From positions 1,364,001-1,428,000 of the forward strand of contig NZ_JAUSUZ010000001.1 of assembly GCF_030813715.1 (NCBI RefSeq): a DNA stretch of 64,000 nt. The letters run 5' to 3'. The first letter of the stretch is position 1. The number at the start of each line of letters is the position of its first letter. The notes beneath the pieces were generated by a model that was not told where the DNA came from, made no database searches, and saw nothing but the letters and a program-made list of their open reading frames with translations. Shown here in pieces: positions 24,670 through 32,336 of the stretch. The translations under genes were made by a program, and so were the position numbers. This stretch comes from Catenuloplanes indicus. GTDB lineage: Bacteria > Actinomycetota > Actinomycetes > Mycobacteriales > Micromonosporaceae.

Positions 24670-25787
24670 AGCGCTGGGTGTGGCCGTGGGACGTCTTCCT
24701 GCTCACCGCGCTGGGCGTGGTGATGGTGGTGACCGCCCGGCACCAGGAGGTGTCCCCGGCCGCCCGCGCGGTGTCGGTCACCGCGCTCGCGCTGGCCGCG
24801 GCCGTCTGGGTGTGCTGGGGCCGGCGGATCGCACCGCGCGACGACGAGGGCGTACCGGAGGGCGGCGTCTGGTTCGGCGTCGTCCTCGTCGTGCTGTTCG
24901 TGGTCGCGGTGTCGGCGGCGGAGATCAGCACGTTCGCGCTCTTCGGGATCGCGCCGATGCCGTTCCTGTGCATGCGGGTACGCCCGGCGGTGCTCACGGC
25001 CGCGGTGCTCAACCTGACGCCGCTGCCGGTGGACCTGGCCAAGCAGTCCGGCTGGGAGGAGCTGCTGATCGACGCGGGCGTGGCGGTCCTCGGGCTGACG
25101 TTCTCCGCGCTGATCGGCACCACGATCGAGCGGATCTCCGCGGAGAGCCGGGAACGGGCTCGGCTGATCGAGGAGCTGGAGGCGAGCCGGGCCCGGGTGG
25201 CGGCGCTGTCGCACGACGCGGGTGTGGCGGCCGAGCGTGCCCGGCTCGCCGCGGAGATCCACGACACGCTGGCGCAGGGGTTCACCAGCATCGTCACGCT
25301 GGCCCAGGCGATCGAGTCGGAGCTGGACACGGACCGGGCCGCGGCCGACCGGCACCTGGCGCTGGTGCTGCACACGGCCCGGGAGAACCTGGCCGAGGCG
25401 CGCGCGATGGTGACCGTGCTGGCACCGGCGGACCTGCAGGGCCGGTCCCTGGCGGACGTGCTGTCCCGGCTGGCCGCCGCCCATCACGCGACGTGCAGCG
25501 TGGAGTCGGACGGTTTCCCGACCGCGGTCGAGGTGGTGATCGTGCGGACCGTGCAGGAGGCGCTGACGAACGTCCGCCGGCATGCGCGGGCGGCCACCGT
25601 CACCGTGGATCTCGTGCGGAACCGGCTGACGATCAGCGACGACGGCGACGGCTTCGACCCGGGCGTGCGGACCGGCGGGTACGGCCTGCGCGGCATGCGG
25701 GCCCGCGCCGAGCAGATCGGCGCCCGGCTCACCGTCACGTCCGCACCCGGCGCCGGAACGACGATCACATTGGACGTACCCTCATGA
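24666..25787 (+). CDS. Sensor histidine kinase, HisKA_3 type
   Basis: A 373-residue protein with about five N-terminal membrane segments (up to about residue 155) and hardly any external loop, which suggests intramembrane sensing. Then a short coiled coil, the HisKA_3 box AEIHDTLAQGF (about 197-207, phospho-His in I-H-D), and HATPase_c with N box EALTNVRRHA, G1 DDGDGFD and G2 GYGLRGM. It would phosphorylate the response regulator that follows with an ATGA overlap. The coupling to an ABC exporter suggests that it senses stress on the membrane or the exporter's load. Confidence 0.93.
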   Translation: MKRWVWPWDVFLLTALGVVMVVTARHQEVSPAARAVSVTALALAAAVWVCWGRRIAPRDDEGVPEGGVWFGVVLVVLFVVAVSAAEISTFALFGIAPMPFLCMRVRPAVLTAAVLNLTPLPVDLAKQSGWEELLIDAGVAVLGLTFSALIGTTIERISAESRERARLIEELEASRARVAALSHDAGVAAERARLAAEIHDTLAQGFTSIVTLAQAIESELDTDRAAADRHLALVLHTARENLAEARAMVTVLAPADLQGRSLADVLSRLAAAHHATCSVESDGFPTAVEVVIVRTVQEALTNVRRHARAATVTVDLVRNRLTISDDGDGFDPGVRTGGYGLRGMRARAEQIGARLTVTSAPGAGTTITLDVPS

Positions 25788-26401
25788 TCAAGATTCTGCT
25801 GGTGGACGACCACCCGGTGGTCCGGGACGGACTGCGCGGCATGCTCGGCGCGGAACCCGGTCTGGACGTGGTCGGCGAGGCCGGGTCCGGCGCGGAGGCG
25901 GTGACCGCGGCCCGCGCGCTGCGCCCGGACGTGGTGCTGATGGACCTGCGCATGCCGGGCGTGGACGGCGCGACCGCGACCGGCCTGATCCTGGCCGAGC
26001 TGCCCGGCACCCGGGTGGTCGTGCTGACCACGTACGACACGGACGCGGACATCCTGCGTGCGGTCGAGGCAGGCGCGTCCGGCTATCTGCTCAAGGACGC
26101 CAGCCGCGCGGAGCTGACCGGCGCGATCCGGGCGGCCGGGCGCGGCGAGACCGTGCTGGCCCCGGCCGTGGCCGGCCGGCTGGTCCGGCAGGTGCGGCAG
26201 CCGGCCGCGCCCGCTCTGTCCGCGCGGGAGCTGGAGGTGCTGCGGCTGGTCGCACAGGGCCACACGAACGCCGAGATCGGCCGCCGGCTGCACATCAGCG
26301 AGGCGACCGTGAAGACGCACCTGCTGCGCACGTTCGCGAAGCTGGACGTCTCCGACCGGACGGCCGCGGTCACCACCGCGATGTCGCGCGGGCTGCTGTG
26401 A
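25784..26401 (+). CDS. LuxR/NarL-type response regulator
   Basis: A 205-residue regulator with receiver domain (D8-D9 pair in VDDHPVV, phospho-acceptor Asp in LMDLRMPG near residue 53, conserved Lys in LLKDA near 103) and a C-terminal LuxR HTH (LSARELEVLRLVAQGHTNAEIG to VKTHLLRTFAKL). It overlaps the kinase gene by 4 bases and closes the operon. Its stop is 19 bases from the convergent NHL/OmpA gene. A likely target is the palindrome at the operon's front. Confidence 0.93.
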   Translation: MIKILLVDDHPVVRDGLRGMLGAEPGLDVVGEAGSGAEAVTAARALRPDVVLMDLRMPGVDGATATGLILAELPGTRVVVLTTYDTDADILRAVEAGASGYLLKDASRAELTGAIRAAGRGETVLAPAVAGRLVRQVRQPAAPALSARELEVLRLVAQGHTNAEIGRRLHISEATVKTHLLRTFAKLDVSDRTAAVTTAMSRGLL

Positions 26402-26420
26402 CCGCGGCCGTCCCGTTCCA

Positions 26421-28427
26421 CTAGTAGCGGACGACGATCACCACCCGGCGATTGAACTTCTGGCCCTTGCCGAGCCCGTTGACACCACCGGCGCCGACCG
26501 TGGAGATCGGCGCCGTGACACCGAGCTTGCGCAGGTGGGCGCGGACCGCGTTGGCACGCTTGAGGGCCAGCCGCTTGTTGGCCTTCGTGGCGGCCTTGCC
26601 CCTGCTGTCGGTCTCCGTGTAACCGGTGATCGTGATCGCCTTGGCGCTGGTCAGCGCGCCCCGGAGGTCACGCAGCGTGCGCTGGGCCTTCGGGCGCAGC
26701 TTCGCCGACAGGTGCGGGAACGTGAACGACTGCAGCGTCACCGTGTTGTTCACCGGCGCGGTCACGTTGTTGATGCTCTTCGCCTTGCACGTGTCGTCGA
26801 GCACGACGTAGCTGGAGTCCTCCAGCTTCGCCCCGCCCGGCGCGGTGCCGGTCAGCACCAGCCGGTGGGCGCCACCCTTGACACAGGCCTTCGCGGGCAT
26901 CGTGATGACCGCGTTGAACGCGCCCGCCGCGTTGGTCGTGCCGCGGGCGACCTCGACCGGCGTGGAGTACATCGTCAGCGTGTACGGCGAGGACGGTTGC
27001 AGACCGCCGCCGCTGACCGTGGCCCGCGCCCCCTGCAGCGGCGCGTCCACGGCGAGCTGCAGGTTCAGGTTGATCCGCGGCGGGTCGGCCGGATTCGGCA
27101 CCGGTGACGTGACGACCGGGCCGGGCGTGGTCGGGACCACGGACGGGGCCGCCGAGGTCGGCGCCACGGACGGCGAGGCCGACGGGCTGACCGACGGGGC
27201 CACGGACGGCGTGACGGACGGCGCCGCGGTCACCACCGGCGTGTCCGGGCCGGTGAACGGCGGCACCGGCGGCTTCGTCCGCACCAGCTTCACCACCATG
27301 CCCGGGTACATGAGCGTGGAGTAGACGTCGCCGTTCGCGGCGACCTCCACACCGGCGGGCACGCCGACCTCGGTGGTCAGCGCCGGACCCGGCGTCACCG
27401 CGTATCCGCCCTGCGCGGCGATCTGCGCCGCCACCGCCACCGGTTCCACGTCGGTCGCCTGTTCGGGCGCGGTGAGCTGGTCGATGCTCGCGCCGTGACC
27501 GATGCCGGCGATGACGCTGATCGCGCCGTCCATCGTGTCGACCTCGGCGATGACGCCGTAGGCGGACGTCGCGTACAGCTTGGCTCCGGTCTGGTCGAGG
27601 TGCAGGCCGACCGGGGCGAAGAACATCCACTCGCTCAGCAGCTCACCGGTCGACGCGACCTTCAGGATCCGGCTGGCCTTCGTGTCGGAGATGTAGACCG
27701 AGCCCTTGCTGTCGACCGCGACACCCCGCGGGTCCGGGATCGACATGAGCGTCGCCGGCTGGTTGAACACGCCCTGCGTCGGCGTGCCGTTGCCGTCACC
27801 GGCGATCACCTCGATCATCGGCGGGCTCTGTGTGACGTCGATCCTCGCGACGACGTGGGACTCCTCGTCGCCGAAGTAGAGCCAGTTGCCGTATGCCGTC
27901 ATCTGGGTCGGCGTGTCGACCTGCCCGTTGAGCGGCGAGCCCTGGACACCGGTGCCGGCGAAGTGCGTCAGGTTCCCGTTCGCGTCGGCCCGGTAGATCC
28001 ACCCGTCGTCGGCACCGCCGATGTACAGGTTGCCCTTCAGCCAGGCCAGGCTGACCGGCCGGTCGTAGAACGTGTTGCCGTTGCGGGGCACGCAGCCGTC
28101 CACCGTGCCGACGAAGACGGAGAGCTGCCCGGCCGGCGTGATCTTCTCGACCGCGCAGTTCTGGGTGTCCGCGACGTAGAGGTTGCCGGCCGGGTCGAAC
28201 GCCATGTCGGTCGGCTGGTTCATCCGCGACGCGCTCGCCGGCCCCACCACCGGCAGACCGCTGCCGTCGTTGCTGCCCGAGACGATGGACAGCGTGTACG
28301 CCGCCGATGACGAGATCGGAATCGGCTCGGCCGAGGCCGAGGGTGCGACGGCCCCCACCGCCGCCACCAGCCCGGCCCCCGCGGCCGCCACCGCGGCTCC
28401 CGCGAACCAGTGTCTGTGCACTTTCAC
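26421..28427 (-). CDS. Secreted NHL-propeller protein with C-terminal OmpA-like domain
   Basis: A 668-residue protein. A signal peptide ends near residue 33 (A-P-S-A-S-A-E). Residues about 40-360 hold NHL-like blades such as QPTDMAFDPAGNLYVADT, DPRGVAVDSKGSVYISDT and GVEVAANGDVYSTL. A Pro/Ser/Thr linker with SVTPSVAPS-type repeats (about 385-440) follows, then an Ig-like module and an OmpA-type domain (about 560-668; ITGYTETDSRGKA, LALKRANAVRAHL). OmpA-like domains bind peptidoglycan, so the propeller would be anchored to the wall. GTG start has GGGGGG 6 bases before it. The gene converges on the response regulator and is transcribed alone. Confidence 0.85.
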   Translation of the reverse strand: MKVHRHWFAGAAVAAAGAGLVAAVGAVAPSASAEPIPISSSAAYTLSIVSGSNDGSGLPVVGPASASRMNQPTDMAFDPAGNLYVADTQNCAVEKITPAGQLSVFVGTVDGCVPRNGNTFYDRPVSLAWLKGNLYIGGADDGWIYRADANGNLTHFAGTGVQGSPLNGQVDTPTQMTAYGNWLYFGDEESHVVARIDVTQSPPMIEVIAGDGNGTPTQGVFNQPATLMSIPDPRGVAVDSKGSVYISDTKASRILKVASTGELLSEWMFFAPVGLHLDQTGAKLYATSAYGVIAEVDTMDGAISVIAGIGHGASIDQLTAPEQATDVEPVAVAAQIAAQGGYAVTPGPALTTEVGVPAGVEVAANGDVYSTLMYPGMVVKLVRTKPPVPPFTGPDTPVVTAAPSVTPSVAPSVSPSASPSVAPTSAAPSVVPTTPGPVVTSPVPNPADPPRINLNLQLAVDAPLQGARATVSGGGLQPSSPYTLTMYSTPVEVARGTTNAAGAFNAVITMPAKACVKGGAHRLVLTGTAPGGAKLEDSSYVVLDDTCKAKSINNVTAPVNNTVTLQSFTFPHLSAKLRPKAQRTLRDLRGALTSAKAITITGYTETDSRGKAATKANKRLALKRANAVRAHLRKLGVTAPISTVGAGGVNGLGKGQKFNRRVVIVVRY

Positions 28428-28611
28428 TGTTCCCCCCGTGGATCGGATATTCGTACCGACGTCGCCCGTGTCGCGTCACGTCGAACCCCACCACCTTAGG
28501 TCCGATTTGCCGGATTAATAAGGGAACGCAGCAACACCCGGCGATCGCGGGAACTGTTCCCGTGCCGCCGCCGACCAACGCTCCGAACGATCATCGAGGA
28601 GGACTGGACTG
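28428..28611. other. Intergenic divergent region
   Basis: The 184 bases lie between two divergent starts. The middle (28485-28525) is AT-rich relative to the rest (TTAGGTCCGATTTGCCGGATTAATAAG) and is likely to hold promoters. GAGGAGGA at 28596-28603 is the Shine-Dalgarno of the copper operon's first gene. No gene is present. Confidence 0.45.
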
Positions 28612-29187
28612 ATGGGTAGGACCTCGCGTTTCGGTGCCGGACTGGCGCTGGCACTGGCGCTGAGCGGGCTCACCGCGTGTGCGAACGACGACAGCACGGC
28701 CGCCGCACCCGCACCGAGCGCCACCACCGCGGTGAACGCGCCCGCGGCGACGTCCGGGCTGACGATGAAGGACCCGTGGATCAAGGCAGCCGACGAGGGC
28801 ATGACCGCCGCGTTCGGCACGCTGGTCAACGGCGGCAGCACCGACGTCACCGTGGTCTCCGCGGCGACCGAGGTGTCGCCGATGATGGAGCTGCACGAGA
28901 CCACCATGGTCAACGGCGCCATGCAGATGCAGCCGAAGCAGGGTGGCTTCACGATCCCGGCCGGCGGCGAGCACGTGCTGGAGCCGGGTGGTGACCACAT
29001 CATGATGATGGGCCTGACCACGCCGGTGAAGGCCGGCGACGAGATCGCGCTGACGCTGACGCTCGGCGACGGCTCGACCGTACGGTTCACCGCGGTCGGC
29101 AAGCCGTTCACCGGGGCCCAGGAGTCGTACGCGCCGGGCGCCCACGGCGGTGCGATGCCGTCGATGTCGGCCGGGGCGCATTCGTGA
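28612..29187 (+). CDS. Copper chaperone PCu(A)C lipoprotein
   Basis: A 191-residue lipoprotein (lipobox L-T-A-C23). The mature part has the PCuAC copper site: the H in ELHETTM, then M residues about ten on, and the HIMMMGL H-x-M motif about 30 residues later, matching H-M-x10-M-x21-H-x-M in spirit. Such proteins hand Cu(I) to cytochrome oxidase assembly factors outside the membrane. The C-terminal 25 residues are His/Met/Ser-rich (GAHGGAMPSMSAGAHS) and could hold more copper. It overlaps the DyP peroxidase gene by GTGA. Confidence 0.9.
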   Translation: MGRTSRFGAGLALALALSGLTACANDDSTAAAPAPSATTAVNAPAATSGLTMKDPWIKAADEGMTAAFGTLVNGGSTDVTVVSAATEVSPMMELHETTMVNGAMQMQPKQGGFTIPAGGEHVLEPGGDHIMMMGLTTPVKAGDEIALTLTLGDGSTVRFTAVGKPFTGAQESYAPGAHGGAMPSMSAGAHS

Positions 29188-30371
29188 CCCCACGCCCGAT
29201 CAGCCGGCGCGGGCTGTTCACCGGCGGTGCCGCCGCACTCGGCGGCGCCGTCGCGGGCGGTGCGGTGACCGCCGCGCTTCCACCGGAGACGCCGGCACCG
29301 GCCGTGCCGGTCCTCGTCGACCACGGCCAGGCGATCGAGCCGTTCTACGGCGCCCGGCAGGCCGGTGTCGAGACGATCCCGCAGGCGCACGGCGCGTTCG
29401 TCGCGTTCACGCTGCTGCCCGGCACCGGCCGGGACGCGCTGGGCCGGATGATGCGGCTGCTCACCGACGACGCGGCCCGGCTCACCCGGGGCGAGGCACC
29501 GCTGGCCGACACGGAGGCGGAACTGGCCGTGGTACCGGCCCGGCTGACCGTCACGTTCGGCTTCGGGCCCGGCCTGTACACGGCCGCCGGCCTGCCCTCG
29601 CCGGTGACGCCGCTGCCCGCGTTCCCGCAGATCGACCGGCTCGAGGACCGCTGGAACGGCGGCGACCTGCTGATCCAGATCTGCGCGGACGACCCGATCA
29701 CGGTCACCCACGCGCAACGCATGCTGATCAAGGACAGCCGGCCGTTCGCGACGGTACGGTGGGTGCAGCGCGGGTTCCGGCGCGGCGCCGGCATGGAGGC
29801 CACCGGCCGCACCCAGCGCAACCTGCTCGGCCAGCTGGACGGCACCGCGAACCCGGCGGCCGGCACGCCGTCGTTCGGCACCGCGGTCTGGCGCGCGGAC
29901 GGCTCCACCCAGCTGGTGGTCCGCCGGATCCGCGCCGAACTGGAGGAGTGGGACCTGCTCGGCCGCACCGACAAGGAGAACGCGGTCGGCCGGAGGCTGG
30001 ACACCGGCGCGCCGCTGACCGGCACGACCGAACTGGACGAGCCGGACTTCGCGCGGCTGGACGCCACCGGGTTCCCGGTCATGCCGGACTTCGCGCACGT
30101 CACCCGCGCCCGGCAGACCGACGACCGGCTGAAGATCGTGCGCCGGCCGTACAACTACGACGACGCACCGGCCGCGGACGGGACCGCGGACTGCGGGCTG
30201 ATCTTCGCGGCGTACCAGGCGGACATCGTCGCGCAGTACGTCCCGATCCAGACGCGCCTGGCGGAGAAGGACCTGATGAACGAGTGGATCACGCCGATCG
30301 GCTCGGCCGTGTTCGCGATCCCGCCCGGCGTGCCGGAGGGCGGCTGGATCGGGCAGCAGGTGCTGGCATGA
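29184..30371 (+). CDS. Dye-decolorizing (DyP/EfeB-type) haem peroxidase, Tat-exported
   Basis: A 395-residue protein with the twin-arginine motif I-S-R-R-G-L-F-T-G. It carries the DyP signature G-x-x-D-G as GQLDGTANP (about residues 212-220), where the Asp is the catalytic acid, an Arg partner (RRIRAELEEW region), and the proximal haem His in F-A-H-V-T-R. The TPIGSAVFAIPPGV ending is typical for the EfeB branch. It would oxidise substrates with peroxide, or act on haem, outside the membrane. The 4-base overlaps with PCuAC and CopC genes show that this is a single operon. Confidence 0.92.
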   Translation: MTPRPISRRGLFTGGAAALGGAVAGGAVTAALPPETPAPAVPVLVDHGQAIEPFYGARQAGVETIPQAHGAFVAFTLLPGTGRDALGRMMRLLTDDAARLTRGEAPLADTEAELAVVPARLTVTFGFGPGLYTAAGLPSPVTPLPAFPQIDRLEDRWNGGDLLIQICADDPITVTHAQRMLIKDSRPFATVRWVQRGFRRGAGMEATGRTQRNLLGQLDGTANPAAGTPSFGTAVWRADGSTQLVVRRIRAELEEWDLLGRTDKENAVGRRLDTGAPLTGTTELDEPDFARLDATGFPVMPDFAHVTRARQTDDRLKIVRRPYNYDDAPAADGTADCGLIFAAYQADIVAQYVPIQTRLAEKDLMNEWITPIGSAVFAIPPGVPEGGWIGQQVLA

Positions 30372-30925
30372 TCCGCCGGGTGCTGGCCGCCGCGCTCGCG
30401 CTGACGCTCGCGGTGCTGGTCCCGGCCGCGCCCGCGTTCGCGCACAACCGGCTCACGTCGTCGGTGCCGGCCGAGGGCGCGCGGCTGGACGCCGTACCCG
30501 CGGAGATCGTCCTTGAATTCGCGGAGGCGCTGAACCCGGCGTACACCCAGCTGATCGTGACGGACGCGGCGAAGGCGCGGGTCGCGGTCTCCGAACCGGC
30601 CGTGGACGGTGCAACGGCGAAAATCACCTTCACGGGTACGCCGGGCGACGACGTCTACACGGTCGCGTACCGGGTGGTGTCCAAGGACGGGCATCCGGTG
30701 CAGGGGTCGTACACGTTCACGGTCGGTGCCGGTGCGCCCGCGGTGGTGTCGTCCGCTTCCCCGGCCACGGCTTCCCCGGCCACGGCTTCCCCGGCCGCTG
30801 TTTCCTCCGTCTCCGTTTCCTCCGTCTCCGTTTCCTACGGGGTGATCGCGCTGGGGGCGGCCGTGGCCGCCGCCGGCGGTGCGGTCGTGTTCTGGCTGTT
30901 CCGCCGCCGCCGGACCGCGGCCTAG
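30368..30925 (+). CDS. CopC-domain copper-binding protein, membrane-anchored
   Basis: A 185-residue protein. The signal peptide is cut before H-N-R-L-T-S (mature N-terminal His, the first copper ligand in CopC). The CopC fold follows (PAEGARLDAVPAEIVLEF near the start; KDGHPVQGSYTFTV near residue 115 with a second His). A Ser/Ala/Pro linker with three copies of A-S-P-A-T leads to a C-terminal membrane helix and R-R-R-R tail. It overlaps the peroxidase gene by ATGA. No CopD follows, so it probably acts in copper buffering with the PCuAC protein. Confidence 0.9.
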   Translation: MIRRVLAAALALTLAVLVPAAPAFAHNRLTSSVPAEGARLDAVPAEIVLEFAEALNPAYTQLIVTDAAKARVAVSEPAVDGATAKITFTGTPGDDVYTVAYRVVSKDGHPVQGSYTFTVGAGAPAVVSSASPATASPATASPAAVSSVSVSSVSVSYGVIALGAAVAAAGGAVVFWLFRRRRTAA

Positions 30926-30928
30926 CGT

Positions 30929-30966
30929 CCGTCGTGCCGTCCCGCCCGCACGGGGCGGCACGACGG
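30929..30966 (+). terminator. Strong GC hairpin after the copper operon
   Basis: CCGTCGTGCCG (30929-30939) pairs perfectly with CGGCACGACGG (30956-30966); inner TCCC/GGGG extends the stem to 15 bp around an 8-base loop. It begins 4 bases after the CopC stop. Without a T-run it fits the hairpin-only terminators common in actinomycetes, and it could also serve the convergent gene at 31031. Confidence 0.8.
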
Positions 30967-31030
30967 TCTCAGAAGGCCGGCACCCCGGTGCATGCGGTGC
31001 TGGCGTGCCGCGCGCCCGCGCGAACGAAGG

Positions 31031-31858
31031 TCAGCGAGGTGTGGCGCGCACCAGGGTGCGGAGGCGGTGACGGCCGAGCCAGAGGGCAGCGGCGAGGGCG
31101 GCGCCGACGACGGGCAGCGTGTGCGCCGCGAGCGCGGGGACCGGCGTGATGACCGCGTTCCGGCCGCAGCCGGCGATGCCGACGTCGGCCGCGACGGCGG
31201 TGCCACGCAGGCTGATCCTGAGCGCGGTGCTGCGGATGCTGCCGGCGCCGGACGGGGCGCTGCGGGCGTCCAGCAGCAGCGTGGCCACGCCGGGGATGTC
31301 GACGACGGTGTTCGGGCCCGCGGAGAGCGACAGGTCGCGCAACGGCAGGCCGAGCAGCAGCACGGACGCGTTCGCCAGCGAGGCCCGGGCGACCGGCGCG
31401 GCACCGGCGACGGCGCGGCAGGACGCGATGATGGCGTCGGCCTTGACGGTGGCGAGACCGCGGAGGTTGATCTCGATGCCGCCGCCGGAGACGTCGCAGC
31501 TGCCGTCCTTGCCGACCGTGATGGTCCCGCCGTTGCCGACCAGGCCGGCGCATGCGACCGAGGTGCCGTCCGGGTACGCGACCGCGCGCTGCACCAGCGC
31601 GCCCGCGGAGATCAGCGTCTGCTCCCCGAGCAGCCCGAGCCCGGGCGCCGCGCCGGACGTCTGCGTCTGCTGCTCGCCGCTGTTGCTCGCCGCGCTGACC
31701 GGCGTGGTCACCGGCCCGCCCGGCAGCGTCAGCGAGGCCGCCTGCGCCCCAGCGGTGGACGTGTCCGCCATCGCCGGCGCGGCCTGCCCGGCCAGGAGCA
31801 TCAGGCAGGCTCCGACCGTCACCACCGCCGCACGTACTCCGATCCGTCGCTTGCCCAT
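31031..31858 (-). CDS. Secreted protein of unknown function with C-terminal anchor
   Basis: A 275-residue protein. A signal peptide (KRRIGVRAAVVTVGACLMLLAGQAAPAMA) is followed by a Ser/Thr/Gly-rich part, then a beta-rich domain with paired Cys (SVACAGLVG, SCDVSGG, ASCRAVAG, IAGCGRNA) and a C-terminal LPVVG, hydrophobic stretch and R-H-R-L-R-T-L-V-R tail. This layout resembles the choice-of-anchor proteins of actinobacteria or a variant sorting signal, but I cannot assign a family. ATG at 31858 has a normal signal-peptide context. It is isolated: a remnant lies upstream and the copper operon converges on it. Confidence 0.68.
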   Translation of the reverse strand: MGKRRIGVRAAVVTVGACLMLLAGQAAPAMADTSTAGAQAASLTLPGGPVTTPVSAASNSGEQQTQTSGAAPGLGLLGEQTLISAGALVQRAVAYPDGTSVACAGLVGNGGTITVGKDGSCDVSGGGIEINLRGLATVKADAIIASCRAVAGAAPVARASLANASVLLLGLPLRDLSLSAGPNTVVDIPGVATLLLDARSAPSGAGSIRSTALRISLRGTAVAADVGIAGCGRNAVITPVPALAAHTLPVVGAALAAALWLGRHRLRTLVRATPR

Positions 31859-32064
31859 CGATCCCGTCCCACCCGGAGTCACCGAACGTCCCCCGCACCG
31901 ATCGACCGGCCGCCCCGGCCCCGAAGCGCTACGCCCGGACCGCACCAAACCCGCACCGCAACGACGGGTCACGCCGGGACCAGGCCACGCCTGGCCGGCC
32001 GCGCCTGGCCGGGCCACGCCGGGCGAGGGCTGCGGGATAGCGCCGGGACCTTTCGCGACGCGAG
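31859..32064. other. Intergenic region, nothing recognised
   Basis: These 206 bases separate the secreted protein from an upstream gene remnant. They include repeated short motifs such as GGCCACGC and CGCCTGGCCGG. Long frames crossing the region have proline- and arginine-rich translations and are not supported. Confidence 0.3.
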
Positions 32065-32309
32065 TCAGGGCGACGGCTGCAGGCGGGTGAGGCGGGCGCG
32101 GATGGCGCGTTGGAGGATCGTGGGGTAGACGTGCAGCACCGCGGTCAGGGCTGTGCGCCAGGCGACCGCGGTCCACGCGCCGGCGATCGCGGCCACGACG
32201 GCCAGCAGCGTGCCGGCCGCGGCCAGCACGCTGTGGGCGAGCTCCGAGCGGCGGGTGTCGCGGTCGAAGGCCGCGCCCGGCGGACAGGCGGCACGTCACC
32301 CCGCCTGTC
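32065..32309 (-). pseudogene. C-terminal remnant, diaponeurosporenoate acyltransferase (CrtO)-like
   Basis: One minus-strand frame without a start codon reads PPGAAFDRDTRRSELAHSVL, then a hydrophobic helix, then LHVYPTILQRAIRARLTRLQ and a stop. D-T-R-R-S-E-L-x-H and the ending Y-P-x-x-L-Q-R-x-x-R-A-R-L resemble the C-terminus of glycosyl-4,4'-diaponeurosporenoate acyltransferase-like proteins. A stop codon lies right upstream in frame, so the first two thirds of the gene are lost. Assignment is from memory of the family and is tentative. Confidence 0.35.
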
Positions 32310-32336
32310 CGTCCTAGGAGGCTGGCATGAAGAAGG

